64,000 bases of DNA from Synergistaceae bacterium (GTDB lineage Bacteria; Synergistota; Synergistia; Synergistales; Aminobacteriaceae): the NCBI GenBank assembly GCA_017439345.1, contig JAFSJJ010000039.1, positions 62,001 to 126,000 on the forward strand. The letters run 5' to 3'. Below, one piece after another: positions 43,921 to 53,551 of this stretch. A model generated the notes under the pieces. That model was given only the letters and a program-made list of their open reading frames with translations. It was not told where the DNA came from and made no database searches. The translations under genes were made by a program, and so were the position numbers. Position 1 is the first letter of the stretch; each line of letters begins with the position of its first letter.

Positions 43921-45391
43921 ATGAAAGAATTTGAGAATAAGCATCCGTATTTCTGGCTGATTTTGGGACTAATCCTGACAATACTTTCTTACGGCATTTT
44001 TAACACCGGCATATGTGCTTGGATATTTGCTATACCGCTTATAAGATTCATTAACAACCGCACAAAATGGTCATCGATTATATTAATGCTTGCTGGTATG
44101 ATAATTGCAGCTAACATTACATTTTTCAGACTTGTTGAAGATGATTTCAATATACAGAATCAAATATTCTGCACACTTAACGGCATAAGAATTTGGTTCC
44201 CGTTCTTTGTTTACTTCCTTTGCAGATATTTGGGAGCTAAACGAATCATTTCTTATTATGCATTTCCGGCAGCAGTGGCAGTAGCTGAGTTCTTTATCGA
44301 TAACCCGTTTATTTCTGTGATGACTTCTCTGTCTGTGTCTCAATTCTGGAATATAGGTCTCATGCAGATCGCAAGCGTTACCGGTGTAGTCGGCGTTTCA
44401 TTCATAGTTATGTTATTTGCTTCAATCGTAAATTATATCTGGGAGGAAGGAGTACGCAAGGATACTCTTATAAATGTTATAAGTTATGGAATTGCCGTAG
44501 TTATAATTACAAGCATAGGAATGTTCACAGTAGAGAGAATAACTACAACTGATCAGACAGTAAGAGTTGCTGCAGGTATAGAAAATTTTAATCTGCTATT
44601 TGAAGATAAATCAATTCTTGCTAAATATTCCGGCTCAGATGAAGAGAAAATGTTTCAGGCGAATATCGATATAATTACTGAACGTGCAAAACGTGCTGTA
44701 CAGAATGAAGCAACTTTGTTGGTCTTTCCTGAAGAAGCGTTTGCCTGCCATGAACCTTCAACAGAAAAGTATATTGAACAGGTAAAAACTATAGCACGAG
44801 ATAACAAGATTAATATATTACTTCCTCTTCTCAGACTTCCATTAGATGAAGCTCATAAAGAGAAGAATACCTTGAATTTCATAAACAGTAACGGCGAACT
44901 TCTGAACACTTACCTGAAAAATCATCTTGTCCCTGTCGTAGAAGAACCGCATACAGAAAGAGGCGACGGCAAGACCCCTGTTATCGAAGCAGACGAAGTG
45001 AAATACACGTATCTTATATGCGCTGATTACACTTCAAATAAATATGCTTACAACGGCAGAGAAGCTGATATATTTATCAATCCTTCTTATGACTGGAAAG
45101 CGTTTCAATATTTTACGTCTTACGGGGTACAGGCGCGCGCTATTGAGTGCGGTTTCTCAGTTCTCAGAAATCCTTGTAAACGGCAATATTATTCTTTACG
45201 ATGTATACGGCAGACCACTTCACATGGCAAACGTTATGAACGTTCATACGGGTATGATTTATCTTGATATTCCCAAACACGGCAGACAGACTATATACGG
45301 TTTAACAGGTAACTGGTTCCCCTGGACTTGTGCAATATATTTACTGCTTGCAATACTCAGCGGCTTTATTTGGAAAGAGAAATATATTTAA
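43921..45391 (+). pseudogene. Apolipoprotein N-acyltransferase-like (Lnt/nitrilase) gene with frameshift
   Basis: Open from 43921 in one frame to about 45165, then the homologous sequence continues in the +1 frame (EILVNGNIILYDVYGRPLHMANVMN) to 45391. The protein has about six N-terminal transmembrane helices (residues 10-215) and a nitrilase domain with LLVFPEEAF (Glu), YLKNHLVPVVE (Lys) and LICADYT (Cys), the Lnt triad. The break falls after the catalytic Cys within GFSVLR. Without correction the protein loses its last beta strands and terminal helix. It could be a recent mutation or an assembly indel. GGGAGGAA precedes the start. Confidence 0.72.
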
Positions 45392-45418
45392 TTTATAATT
45401 TTATTAGGCGAAGAGAAC

Positions 45419-46680
45419 ATGAGAATCTCTAAAAAAGTCTTTAGTCTCTTAGCGTCTGTACTTGTTGTGCTGAGTTTCGCTGCTTTCAGTTCGGCGGAAG
45501 AAGCTGACCTCGTAGTCTACGGAAAAATTTTCACTTCAGAAAGTAATCAAATTGTAGAAGCATTTGCTGTACAGTCATTCGGGACAATAATCGACTTTAG
45601 GGACTCAGGAGCAAAAGCTGTGTACGGCATGGGCTGGGAGTTCCAAACATTCAAGGATAATATGCCTAGATGCAATATGCGGCGATATTCCTATGTACTT
45701 TGCAGATGAGGAGAATCACAAAGGACTCGTGAACACTATTGCTCTTGTCAATGCAGGCATCATGAAAGCAGACGGGACTGTCCTCAAGAAGGGCGATGAC
45801 ATACGAGGCAGCGAGATCGTTATGGGGTCTGACAGGACTCCTACAGGATTTCTAAAGGAACAGGCTTCAACTTACGTACGTTCTTTCTTGGATAATGAAA
45901 GCCTCTTTCCTATCGACACAGCAAAATCAACTCTGGCAAAAGTTCAGGAGCTGTTACTCTCAGAAAGCTACACTATGTATTTTGACGGTCATCAAGGAAT
46001 CACCAACTGGACTGAAGAAGAGCTTACAGATATTACGAGAAGGACTAATGCTAACGGAGTGATTATGCACATACATGCACTGGTCAACGGCAGAGTAAAT
46101 CGTGTTGTTAATGCATACATCAACGGGGAAAACCTGAAATGCGCAATACTATTGTTCACCTTCGCAACGTCAACGAGACTGATTATAAGCGTATGGCAGA
46201 AAATAATATATATGTAACATCAGGTATGCTTTGGCATCATAATACGAACGAGACAGCTGAGGAACTGAAGACAATTCTTCCTGGTAACATGGCGGTCGAG
46301 GGCTACCCTATGAAATCATTCTTTGATTCTTTGATAACGGCATCAACGTATCATTTCACACTGACTACCCGGCATTGAGCAACAGTCCTGATGATCCCTT
46401 CGGAGTCATGGAGATTGCTTTAACAGGTGTCTGTTACTTTGAGAACGGCGATCCCTGGGGCAATGACGAACTTGTAATCCGTGAACAGGCTCTAACAGCT
46501 ATGACGATTAACTGTGCAAAGCAAATGTTCATTGAAGACGAGAGAGGAAGCATTAAGGCAGGCAAATATGCAGATTTCTTACTTGTTGATAAAGATATTC
46601 TGACTTGCCCGGTTACAGAAATTCACAATGCAAGACCTGAAGCTACTTACTTTGAAGGGCAGAAAGTTTTCGCTAGATAA
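45419..46680 (+). pseudogene. YtcJ-type amidohydrolase, multiply frameshifted and deleted
   Basis: Paralogue of the first domain of the gene at 46822. At least four frame fragments align in order: the signal peptide and KIFTSES start, then GMGWEFQTF, MYFADEENHKGLVNT, FDGHQGITNWTEEEL, IVHLRNVNETDYKRMAENNIYVTSG, and the end DERGSIKAGKYADFLLVDKDI. Two internal deletions remove the HxH metal-binding region and about 95 central residues. It stops at FEGQKVFAR, exactly where the intact paralogue runs on into a carboxylesterase. Non-functional. Confidence 0.85.
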
Positions 46681-46716
46681 GAGTCTTAAATAACAAAACT
46701 CATACAGTTTGATTTG

Positions 46717-46769
46717 ATAGAGAGGGTACACTGAGAACAAAATCAGTCTTTGCTCTCTCTATTTTTATT
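46717..46769 (+). terminator. Terminator after the amidohydrolase pseudogene
   Basis: ATAGAGAG (46717-46724) pairs with CTCTCTAT (46755-46762), with an inner ACTGA/TCAGT stem, followed by TTTTT. It separates the dead gene from the fusion gene. Confidence 0.8.
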
Positions 46770-46821
46770 GAGCATAATTTATAATTGTTCGCTGAATTTA
46801 TTTTTCATAGGAGGAGAGAAC

Positions 46822-49800
46822 ATGAATTTCTCTAAAAGAGTGTTAAATCTCTTATTGACTGTGCTTGTTGTTGTAAGTTTCGCAGCTTGTACTTCAGCGG
46901 CAGAGTCTGAGAGAACGTTTGCTGACCTAGTAGTCTACGGCAAGATTTTCACATCTGAGTCAGAAGGCAGTCAGATTGTCGAAGCGTTTGCAGTGAAAGA
47001 CGGTAAGTATATCTATGCAGGCGACAAGAAGGGTGCTGAAGCATTTATTGAAGACGGCAGGACTGAAGTTATCGATTACACCGGTAAAGGACTCATAATG
47101 CCCGGCTGCGGTAACGGACACGCTCATTATATGCTTGGCTATGCTCTCAAAACAATAGGCACGACGATTGGATACGGGGACGATTCAAAGAAGTTTATGA
47201 ATGAAATTCTCCCTGCTGCTGTCAAGAAGGCAAAAGAATCAGGGGCAAAGGCTGTCTTTGGTCAAGGCTGGAGTCTCATGCACTTCGGGGATCATATACC
47301 TACTCGCCAAGAATTAGACGCTGTTTGCAGTGATCTTCCCATGTACTTTTTAGATGATGAATGCCATAAAGCTCTGACGAATACATGTATGCTTGTCAAG
47401 GCAGGCATTATGAAAGAAGATGGTACAGCAGGCAGGACAAAAATACGCGGAGGCGAGATTCAGGTAGACGCTAACGGAATTCCTACAGGCTTTCTATCAG
47501 AGCAGGCGCAAACTTATGTACGTTCATTCTTAGATGACATTTATACCCTTGATATGTCCATAGCTAACATAGCAGAGATTGAGCATCATATGTTGTCATC
47601 AGGTTACACGATGTATCACGAGGGCTGGGGCAACTATTTTGTGAACACTAATTATTATGAAGCTCTCCAGCAGTTAGACAAGGCCGGCAAACTTCACTTT
47701 GTAGCGGGTCTGCCATACGAAATTGAAAGCTGGATGGATATGGACGAGGCTTTGGCCAGAGCAGTTGACGCTAAGAAATTTGCTTCAAAGCGGGTATTTC
47801 CGAGATGGATTAAGCTCCTAATGGACGGAACTGTTGAAAGCGGCACAGGGTTTGTAGAGCCTCTGTATCCTGACGGTCATCAGGGTATCGCTAACTGGAC
47901 TGAAGAGGAAATAACAGAATTGACCCGCAAGGCTAACGAAAAAGGATTAACCATACACATACACGCAATGGGCAATAAAGCTGTTAATTGTGCTGTCAGT
48001 GCATTTGTCAACGGCGGTAAAGATGAAATGCGCAACACGATTGTACACCTGACTAACGTAAATGAAGAAGATTACAAGCGCATGGCAGATCATAATATAT
48101 ACGTAACATCAGGCATAACCTGGCATCACGGCTTTATAGGAATGGCGGACTATTTCCGAGAGCATGGCACAGTTCCTTTAAGCCAGGCGGGTAAGTCTTA
48201 TCCGTTCAAGTCATTCTTTGATAATAATATCCCCGTGTCTATTCATTCAGATTATCCGGCACTAAGCGGAAGCCCTGATGATCCCTTCGGCATTATGGAG
48301 ATTGCTGTTACGGGTGTTCTTTGGTCTGAGAACGGGACTCCATGGTGGCCTGAAGAACTCGTTACCCGTGAACAGGCTCTAACTGCAATGACAATCGGCT
48401 GCGCAAGGCAAATGTTTATTGAAGATGAGCGGGGAAGCATTAAACCCGGCAAATATGCAGATTTCTTACTCTTAAATAAGGACATCCTGACATGCCCGGC
48501 AATGGAGATTCACTCTGCAAGACCTGAAGCTACATACTTTGAGGGGAAAAAAGTTTTCGAGGCTGCTAGATCTGCCCAAACACTTGACGAGATTAAAGCA
48601 GAACTGAGAGCTCAATACGGCGAGAATAAGAAGATTACTGACGGCAATTATGATAAGTCCCTTGCTGTAAAGTGCATAAACGGTACATTTGTAGGCAAAA
48701 AGAATGATGGTGTTATTGCATATAAAGGCATTCCCTTTGTAGGCAGACAGCCTGTAGGTGAATTGCGATGGAAAGCTCCGGTTGATGTTATCCCTGATGA
48801 CGGCATATACGAAGCGTATTATAATGCGAAAACTGCTCCTCAGATGGAGTCTGTCAGTGAGGGTGCTTCTCTTTATGTTCAGGGTGAGGACTGCTTGTTT
48901 CTTAACGTATTAAAAGTAGATGAATCACCTGCGGGAAAAAAGCCTGTCATGGTATGGATTCACGGAGGAGCTTTCGAGATGGGCGGAACTGCTGACCCTC
49001 TATATGATTTACATAACTTCGTAAAAGAAAATCCCGACATAATCGCAGTAAGTATAACGTACAGGCTTGGCGTATTTGGCTTCTTCCACCTTTCTCACCT
49101 CCCGGACGGCAAAGACTACCCGGACGCTCAGAATCTTGGCATAATGGATCAGATAATGGCGTTGAAATGGATTCATGAGAATATTGCTGGCTTCGGCGGA
49201 GACCCTGATAATGTTACGATCTTCGGCGAGTCAGCAGGCGGCGGAAGCGTTACCCTTCTTCCATTAGTCAAAGGCTCACATGCTTACTTCAAGAGAGTAA
49301 TTGCTCAGAGCGGCTCACCAGTTTTCACGAGATCCACAGAACAGGCTATAGAGTGTACTAATGAATTGATGCATATTCTCGGCTGCAAGACAGTTGCAGA
49401 TTTGCAGAAAATTGACGTAGAGAAATTGATTCAAGCATCAATTGTGCTGGGATTGCGCGTATGGGCTGAACGAGACGGGAAATATCTTCCTTTAGATCCA
49501 TATGAAGCTTATGCAAACGGAGCAGCAAAGGATATAGATATTCTTCAAGGCTGTAACAAAGACGAGATGGGTTATTTCGTGTACTTTTTCGGAGTTGATA
49601 ACTATAATCAATGGGCAGATAACCGCAAAGCAAATAAAATGTCGCAGCTGACAAACGATGAGAAAGCACTTGTTGAAAGTTTCTGCAAGGACGCAAGAGA
49701 CGTAAGCCCGGAATACTCCAGCACAACCCGTTTATTTGATCAGATAGTATTTATTGCCCCCCTCTTCAGAATGTCAGAGAACCAAACTAAAGCCGGCGGA

Positions 49801-50163
49801 AAATCGTATACATACTTCTTCACGCCCGAGTCTTCATTGCCGATTATGAGGTGTGGTCATGCTGTAGAGCTTGCTGTAGTACTCAATCATCCGGAAAATA
49901 CAATTTACACCGGAAGAGCTTTTGATGAGACATTCTCGAAGACAGTGCGCAAGATGTGGGTTCAGTTCGCAAAAACCGGTAATCCGTCTCTAACCGCAGA
50001 AATTTCACCGGACGGCAAAGCTCACGAGTGGCCGTTATATGACCTGAAGGACAAGAAAATAATGATTCTTGATGAGTTCAATATTCACCCGGAAAAAGAA
50101 TCAGATAGAAAAATTCTTGACTGGGAGAGAACTTATTTTATTACCAAATATTTTTGCATTTAA
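46822..50163 (+). CDS. Exported fusion: YtcJ-type amidohydrolase + type-B carboxylesterase
   Basis: 1113 residues from ATG 46822, behind AGGAGGAGAG. A signal peptide with SFAAC may be a lipobox. Residues about 30-578 are an amidohydrolase_3 domain with metal motif GNGHAH near 98 and IHIHAMG near 378. Residues about 590-1113 are a type-B carboxylesterase: HGGAFEMGG (714, oxyanion hole), GESAGG (Ser near 803), NKDEMGYF (Glu) and RCGHAVEL (His). A short linker AARSAQTLDEIKAELRAQYG joins them and corresponds to the post-signal region of the single-domain esterases downstream. Both active sites look intact. Substrates are unknown. Confidence 0.88.
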   Translation: MNFSKRVLNLLLTVLVVVSFAACTSAAESERTFADLVVYGKIFTSESEGSQIVEAFAVKDGKYIYAGDKKGAEAFIEDGRTEVIDYTGKGLIMPGCGNGHAHYMLGYALKTIGTTIGYGDDSKKFMNEILPAAVKKAKESGAKAVFGQGWSLMHFGDHIPTRQELDAVCSDLPMYFLDDECHKALTNTCMLVKAGIMKEDGTAGRTKIRGGEIQVDANGIPTGFLSEQAQTYVRSFLDDIYTLDMSIANIAEIEHHMLSSGYTMYHEGWGNYFVNTNYYEALQQLDKAGKLHFVAGLPYEIESWMDMDEALARAVDAKKFASKRVFPRWIKLLMDGTVESGTGFVEPLYPDGHQGIANWTEEEITELTRKANEKGLTIHIHAMGNKAVNCAVSAFVNGGKDEMRNTIVHLTNVNEEDYKRMADHNIYVTSGITWHHGFIGMADYFREHGTVPLSQAGKSYPFKSFFDNNIPVSIHSDYPALSGSPDDPFGIMEIAVTGVLWSENGTPWWPEELVTREQALTAMTIGCARQMFIEDERGSIKPGKYADFLLLNKDILTCPAMEIHSARPEATYFEGKKVFEAARSAQTLDEIKAELRAQYGENKKITDGNYDKSLAVKCINGTFVGKKNDGVIAYKGIPFVGRQPVGELRWKAPVDVIPDDGIYEAYYNAKTAPQMESVSEGASLYVQGEDCLFLNVLKVDESPAGKKPVMVWIHGGAFEMGGTADPLYDLHNFVKENPDIIAVSITYRLGVFGFFHLSHLPDGKDYPDAQNLGIMDQIMALKWIHENIAGFGGDPDNVTIFGESAGGGSVTLLPLVKGSHAYFKRVIAQSGSPVFTRSTEQAIECTNELMHILGCKTVADLQKIDVEKLIQASIVLGLRVWAERDGKYLPLDPYEAYANGAAKDIDILQGCNKDEMGYFVYFFGVDNYNQWADNRKANKMSQLTNDEKALVESFCKDARDVSPEYSSTTRLFDQIVFIAPLFRMSENQTKAGGKSYTYFFTPESSLPIMRCGHAVELAVVLNHPENTIYTGRAFDETFSKTVRKMWVQFAKTGNPSLTAEISPDGKAHEWPLYDLKDKKIMILDEFNIHPEKESDRKILDWERTYFITKYFCI

Positions 50164-50179
50164 TTAGGGAGTTATAAAG

Positions 50180-51844
50180 ATGAACAAGAAAATTTTAGCG
50201 TTAGTAATGCTTGGTGTTATGATCTTGAGTCTTACGGTTTGCGGCAATAGTTCAGCAGAAGAGTCTGATAAAACACTGAGCAAAATTAAAGCGGAACTTA
50301 GAGCTCAATACGGTGAGAATAAACAAATTACAGACGGTAATTATGATAAATCCCTTGCAGTTAAGTGCATTAACGGGACATTCGTAGGCAGGAAGACAGA
50401 TAATGTCATAGCATATAAAGGCATTCCGTTTGTTGGTAAACAGCCGGTAGGAAATTTGCGTTGGAAAGCTCCGGTTGACGTTGTTCCCGATGACGGAATA
50501 TATGAGGCGTATTACAATGCGAAAAGCCCCTTTCAAGTCGAAGATAGATGGCAGGTTGCTTCTCTTTATGTTCAGGGCGAAGACTGCCTGTATCTTAACG
50601 TATGGAAGGCTGACGACAGCGTGAAAAATAAGCCTGTCATGGTATGGATTCACGGTGGAGCTTTTGAAGTCGGCGGAACAATTGAACCTCGTGAAGAAGG
50701 CAGCAATTTCGTCAGAGAAAATCCTGATGTAATACTCGTTTCTATTGATTACAGGCTAAGCGTATTCGGATTCTTTCATCTTTCACACTTACCGGACGGC
50801 AAAGATTACCCGGATGCTCAAAATTTAGGACTCATGGATCAGATTATGGCGTTAAAGTGGGTTCATGAGAATATAGCAAACTTTGGCGGAGATCCTGACA
50901 ACGTTACTATATTCGGACAATCTGCAGGCGGAGGAAGTGTATCACTGCTGCCGTTAATCGAAGGTTCTCACAAGTACTTCAAGAGAGTCATCGCTCAGAG
51001 CGGTTCACCAGTTTTCACGCGATCTACTGAAGAAGCTATAGAATGCACGAATGAATTAATGGCAAAATTAGGCTGTAAAACCGTTGCTGACCTTCAGAAA
51101 TTAGATGTCAGGAAGTTTATAGACGAAGCAGATATTCTCACATTGCGGGTATGGGCAGAAAGAGACGGGAAATATCTGCCTTTAGACCCATATAAGGCTT
51201 ATGCAGACGGAGCAGCAAAAGATCTAGACTTCATGCAGGGCTGTACTAAGGACGAAATAAATTATTTTGTTGTCAGCTTAGGAGAAAATTATGACATCTG
51301 GGCTGCTGAACGTAAGGCCAAGAAATTAGCTCAGCTTACAGAGAAAGAGAAAGCACTTGTTGAAAGTTTCTGCAGGGACATCAAGGGCGAAGACTACGAA
51401 TATACAAGCCGTTTGTTTGATCAGATCGTGTTTATTGCGCCCTTGTTCAGAATGTCGGAAAATCAGACTAAGGCAGGCGGTAAATCTTACACATATTATT
51501 TCACGGTTGAGTCTTCCGTCCCCAAAATGAGAAGCGGACATGCTATAGAGCTTTCGACAGTGTTCAATCACCCTGAAGAGACCCTAGTAACGGGCAGAGC
51601 ATTCGATGAAACATTTGCTAAGACAATGCGAAAAATGTGGATTCAGTTCGCGAAGACCGGCAATCCCTCACTCAGTGCAGAAATCTCACCGGACGGCAAA
51701 GAGCATATTTGGCCGCTTTATGACTCTGAGAACAGGGAAATTATGATTTTCGATGAGTTCAACATTCACCCTGAAAAAGAATCTGAGTTAAAGATTCTTG
51801 ATTGGGAGAGAACGTATTTTCTTACCAAATATTTTTGCATTTAA
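50180..51844 (+). CDS. Type-B carboxylesterase, lipoprotein, tandem copy 2
   Basis: 554 residues with signal MNKKILALVMLGVMILSLTVCG, where LTVC is a plausible lipobox. Alpha/beta-hydrolase of the COesterase family: HGGAFEVGG oxyanion loop near 157, nucleophile elbow GQSAGG (Ser near 249; Gln replaces the usual Glu at the second position), KDEINYF (Glu) and SGHAIEL (His). The triad is complete. It starts 17 bases after the fusion gene, behind GGGAG, and probably shares its transcript. C-terminal 120 residues are very close to copy 4. Confidence 0.92.
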   Translation: MNKKILALVMLGVMILSLTVCGNSSAEESDKTLSKIKAELRAQYGENKQITDGNYDKSLAVKCINGTFVGRKTDNVIAYKGIPFVGKQPVGNLRWKAPVDVVPDDGIYEAYYNAKSPFQVEDRWQVASLYVQGEDCLYLNVWKADDSVKNKPVMVWIHGGAFEVGGTIEPREEGSNFVRENPDVILVSIDYRLSVFGFFHLSHLPDGKDYPDAQNLGLMDQIMALKWVHENIANFGGDPDNVTIFGQSAGGGSVSLLPLIEGSHKYFKRVIAQSGSPVFTRSTEEAIECTNELMAKLGCKTVADLQKLDVRKFIDEADILTLRVWAERDGKYLPLDPYKAYADGAAKDLDFMQGCTKDEINYFVVSLGENYDIWAAERKAKKLAQLTEKEKALVESFCRDIKGEDYEYTSRLFDQIVFIAPLFRMSENQTKAGGKSYTYYFTVESSVPKMRSGHAIELSTVFNHPEETLVTGRAFDETFAKTMRKMWIQFAKTGNPSLSAEISPDGKEHIWPLYDSENREIMIFDEFNIHPEKESELKILDWERTYFLTKYFCI

Positions 51845-51860
51845 TTAGGGAGTTATAAAG

Positions 51861-53524
51861 ATGAACAAGAAAATTTTAGCGTTAGTAATGCTCGGCGTTA
51901 TGATCTTGAGTCTTACGGGCAATAGTTCAGAAAACGAGTCAGATAAAACACTGAGCAAAATTAAAGCGGAACTTAGAGCTCAATACGGCGAGAACAAGAA
52001 GATCACAGACGGCAATTATGACAAGTCGCTAGCGGTCAAGTGCATTAACGGTACGTTTGTAGGCAAAAAGAATGACGGAGTCATAGCGTAAAAGGCATTC
52101 CGTTTGTTGGCAAACAGCCTGTAGGAAATTTGCGTTGGAAAGCTCCGGTAGATATTGTGCCGGATGATGGTGTGTATGAGGCGTACTACAACGGAAAGAG
52201 TCCCTGCCAGGAGGAGAACATTACCGAAGGCGGCTCGCTTTACGTTCAGGGCGAGGACTGCTTGTATTTAGACGTATGGAAAGCTGACGACAGCGCGAAA
52301 AAAAAGCCCGTCATGGTATGGATTCACGGCGGTGCTTATGAGATGGGCGGGACGGCAGATCCGTTATATGAGGGCCGTAATCTCGTGAAAGAAAACCCGG
52401 ATGTTATTCTCGTTTCCATTGAATACAGGATCGGCGTATTTGGATTCTTACATTTATCACACCTTCCTGACGGCAAAGATTATCCGGACGCGCAAAATCT
52501 TGGCCTCATGGATCAGATTATGGCTTTGAAGTGGGTACATGAGAATATAGCCAGCTTCGGCGGCGATCCAGATAACGTTACAATCTGGGGCGAGTCTGCC
52601 GGTGCTGGAAGCGTAACCCTCCTTCCATTGATTGAAGGCTCCCACAAGTATTTCAAGAGGGTCATAGCCCAGAGCGGTGCTCCTTCTCTGTCAAGGTCTA
52701 CGGAGCAAGCCATATGGTGTACCAATAAATTAATGGATGAGCTTGGCTGTAAGACAGTTGCCGATCTCCAAAAAGTTGATGTCAAAAAGTTCGTAAAAAC
52801 AGCGGCATCTCTGATAGCACTACGCGTAGCTCCGGAAAGAGACGGAAAATATTTGCCTTTGAACCCGTGGAAAGCATACGCGAATGGAGCGGCAAAAGAT
52901 ATATACATTCTTCAGGGCTGTAATAAAGACGAAATGAATTATTTTGTGTCCGGGTTCGGCCTGGAGTCTTACATTGCATGGGGTAATCAGCGCAAGGCGG
53001 AGAAACTCGCACAGCTCACAGAGGAAGAAAAAGCATTTGTGGAAAGCTTCTGCAATGACGTAAAAGGAGAAAGCTACGAACCATTAAGCCGTCTGCTTGA
53101 GCAAGTTTGGTTTAATGCACAGCTTATCAGAACATCAGAGGAACAGACTAGAGGCGGCGGAAAATCGTACGTTTATTATTTCACGCCAGAATCTTCCCTG
53201 CCTTTGATGAAATGTGGACACGCGGTAGAGCTTTCGACAGTGTTTAATAACCCGGAAAATACTCAGTTTACTGGAAGAACATTTGATGAGACATTCTCGA
53301 AAACTATGCGTAAAATGTGGGTGCAGTTCGCCAAGACCGGCAACCCTTCACTAAGTGCTGAAATTTCCCCTGACGGCAAAGCCCACGAGTGGCCGCTCTA
53401 TAATCTGGAAGACAAGGAAGTTATGGTCTTAGACGAGTTCAATATTCACCAGGAAAAAGAATCCGAAATAAAAATTGTCGATTGGAAGAGAACTTATTTC
53501 CTGAGCAACTATTATGTACTTTAA
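51861..53524 (+). pseudogene. Type-B carboxylesterase, tandem copy 3, single-base frameshift
   Basis: Aligned to the neighbours, GCATATAAAGGC has become GCGTAAAAGGC at 52086-52096, a loss of one base that creates TAA at 52089. The frame resumes and stays open to 53524 with HGGAYEMGG, GESAGA, NKDEMNYF and CGHAVEL all intact. The signal peptide has also lost two codons (Val-Cys) and so its lipobox Cys. The shift is the only visible disabling lesion, so a recent mutation or a sequencing error is possible. The upstream 16 bases duplicate the ribosome-binding region of copy 2. Confidence 0.85.
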
Positions 53525-53551
53525 GAATTTTAAAAAAAGGATAATACAGAA

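Noticed and set aside
46750-46821. Upstream in-frame start for the fusion gene
   Set aside because: It lies in the terminator hairpin of the preceding pseudogene; AGGAGGAG and a proper signal peptide start point to ATG 46822.
50252-50653. 133-residue minus-strand ORF in esterase copy 2
   Set aside because: It is a shadow of a well-supported gene; similar antisense frames occur in other copies because the copies are related.
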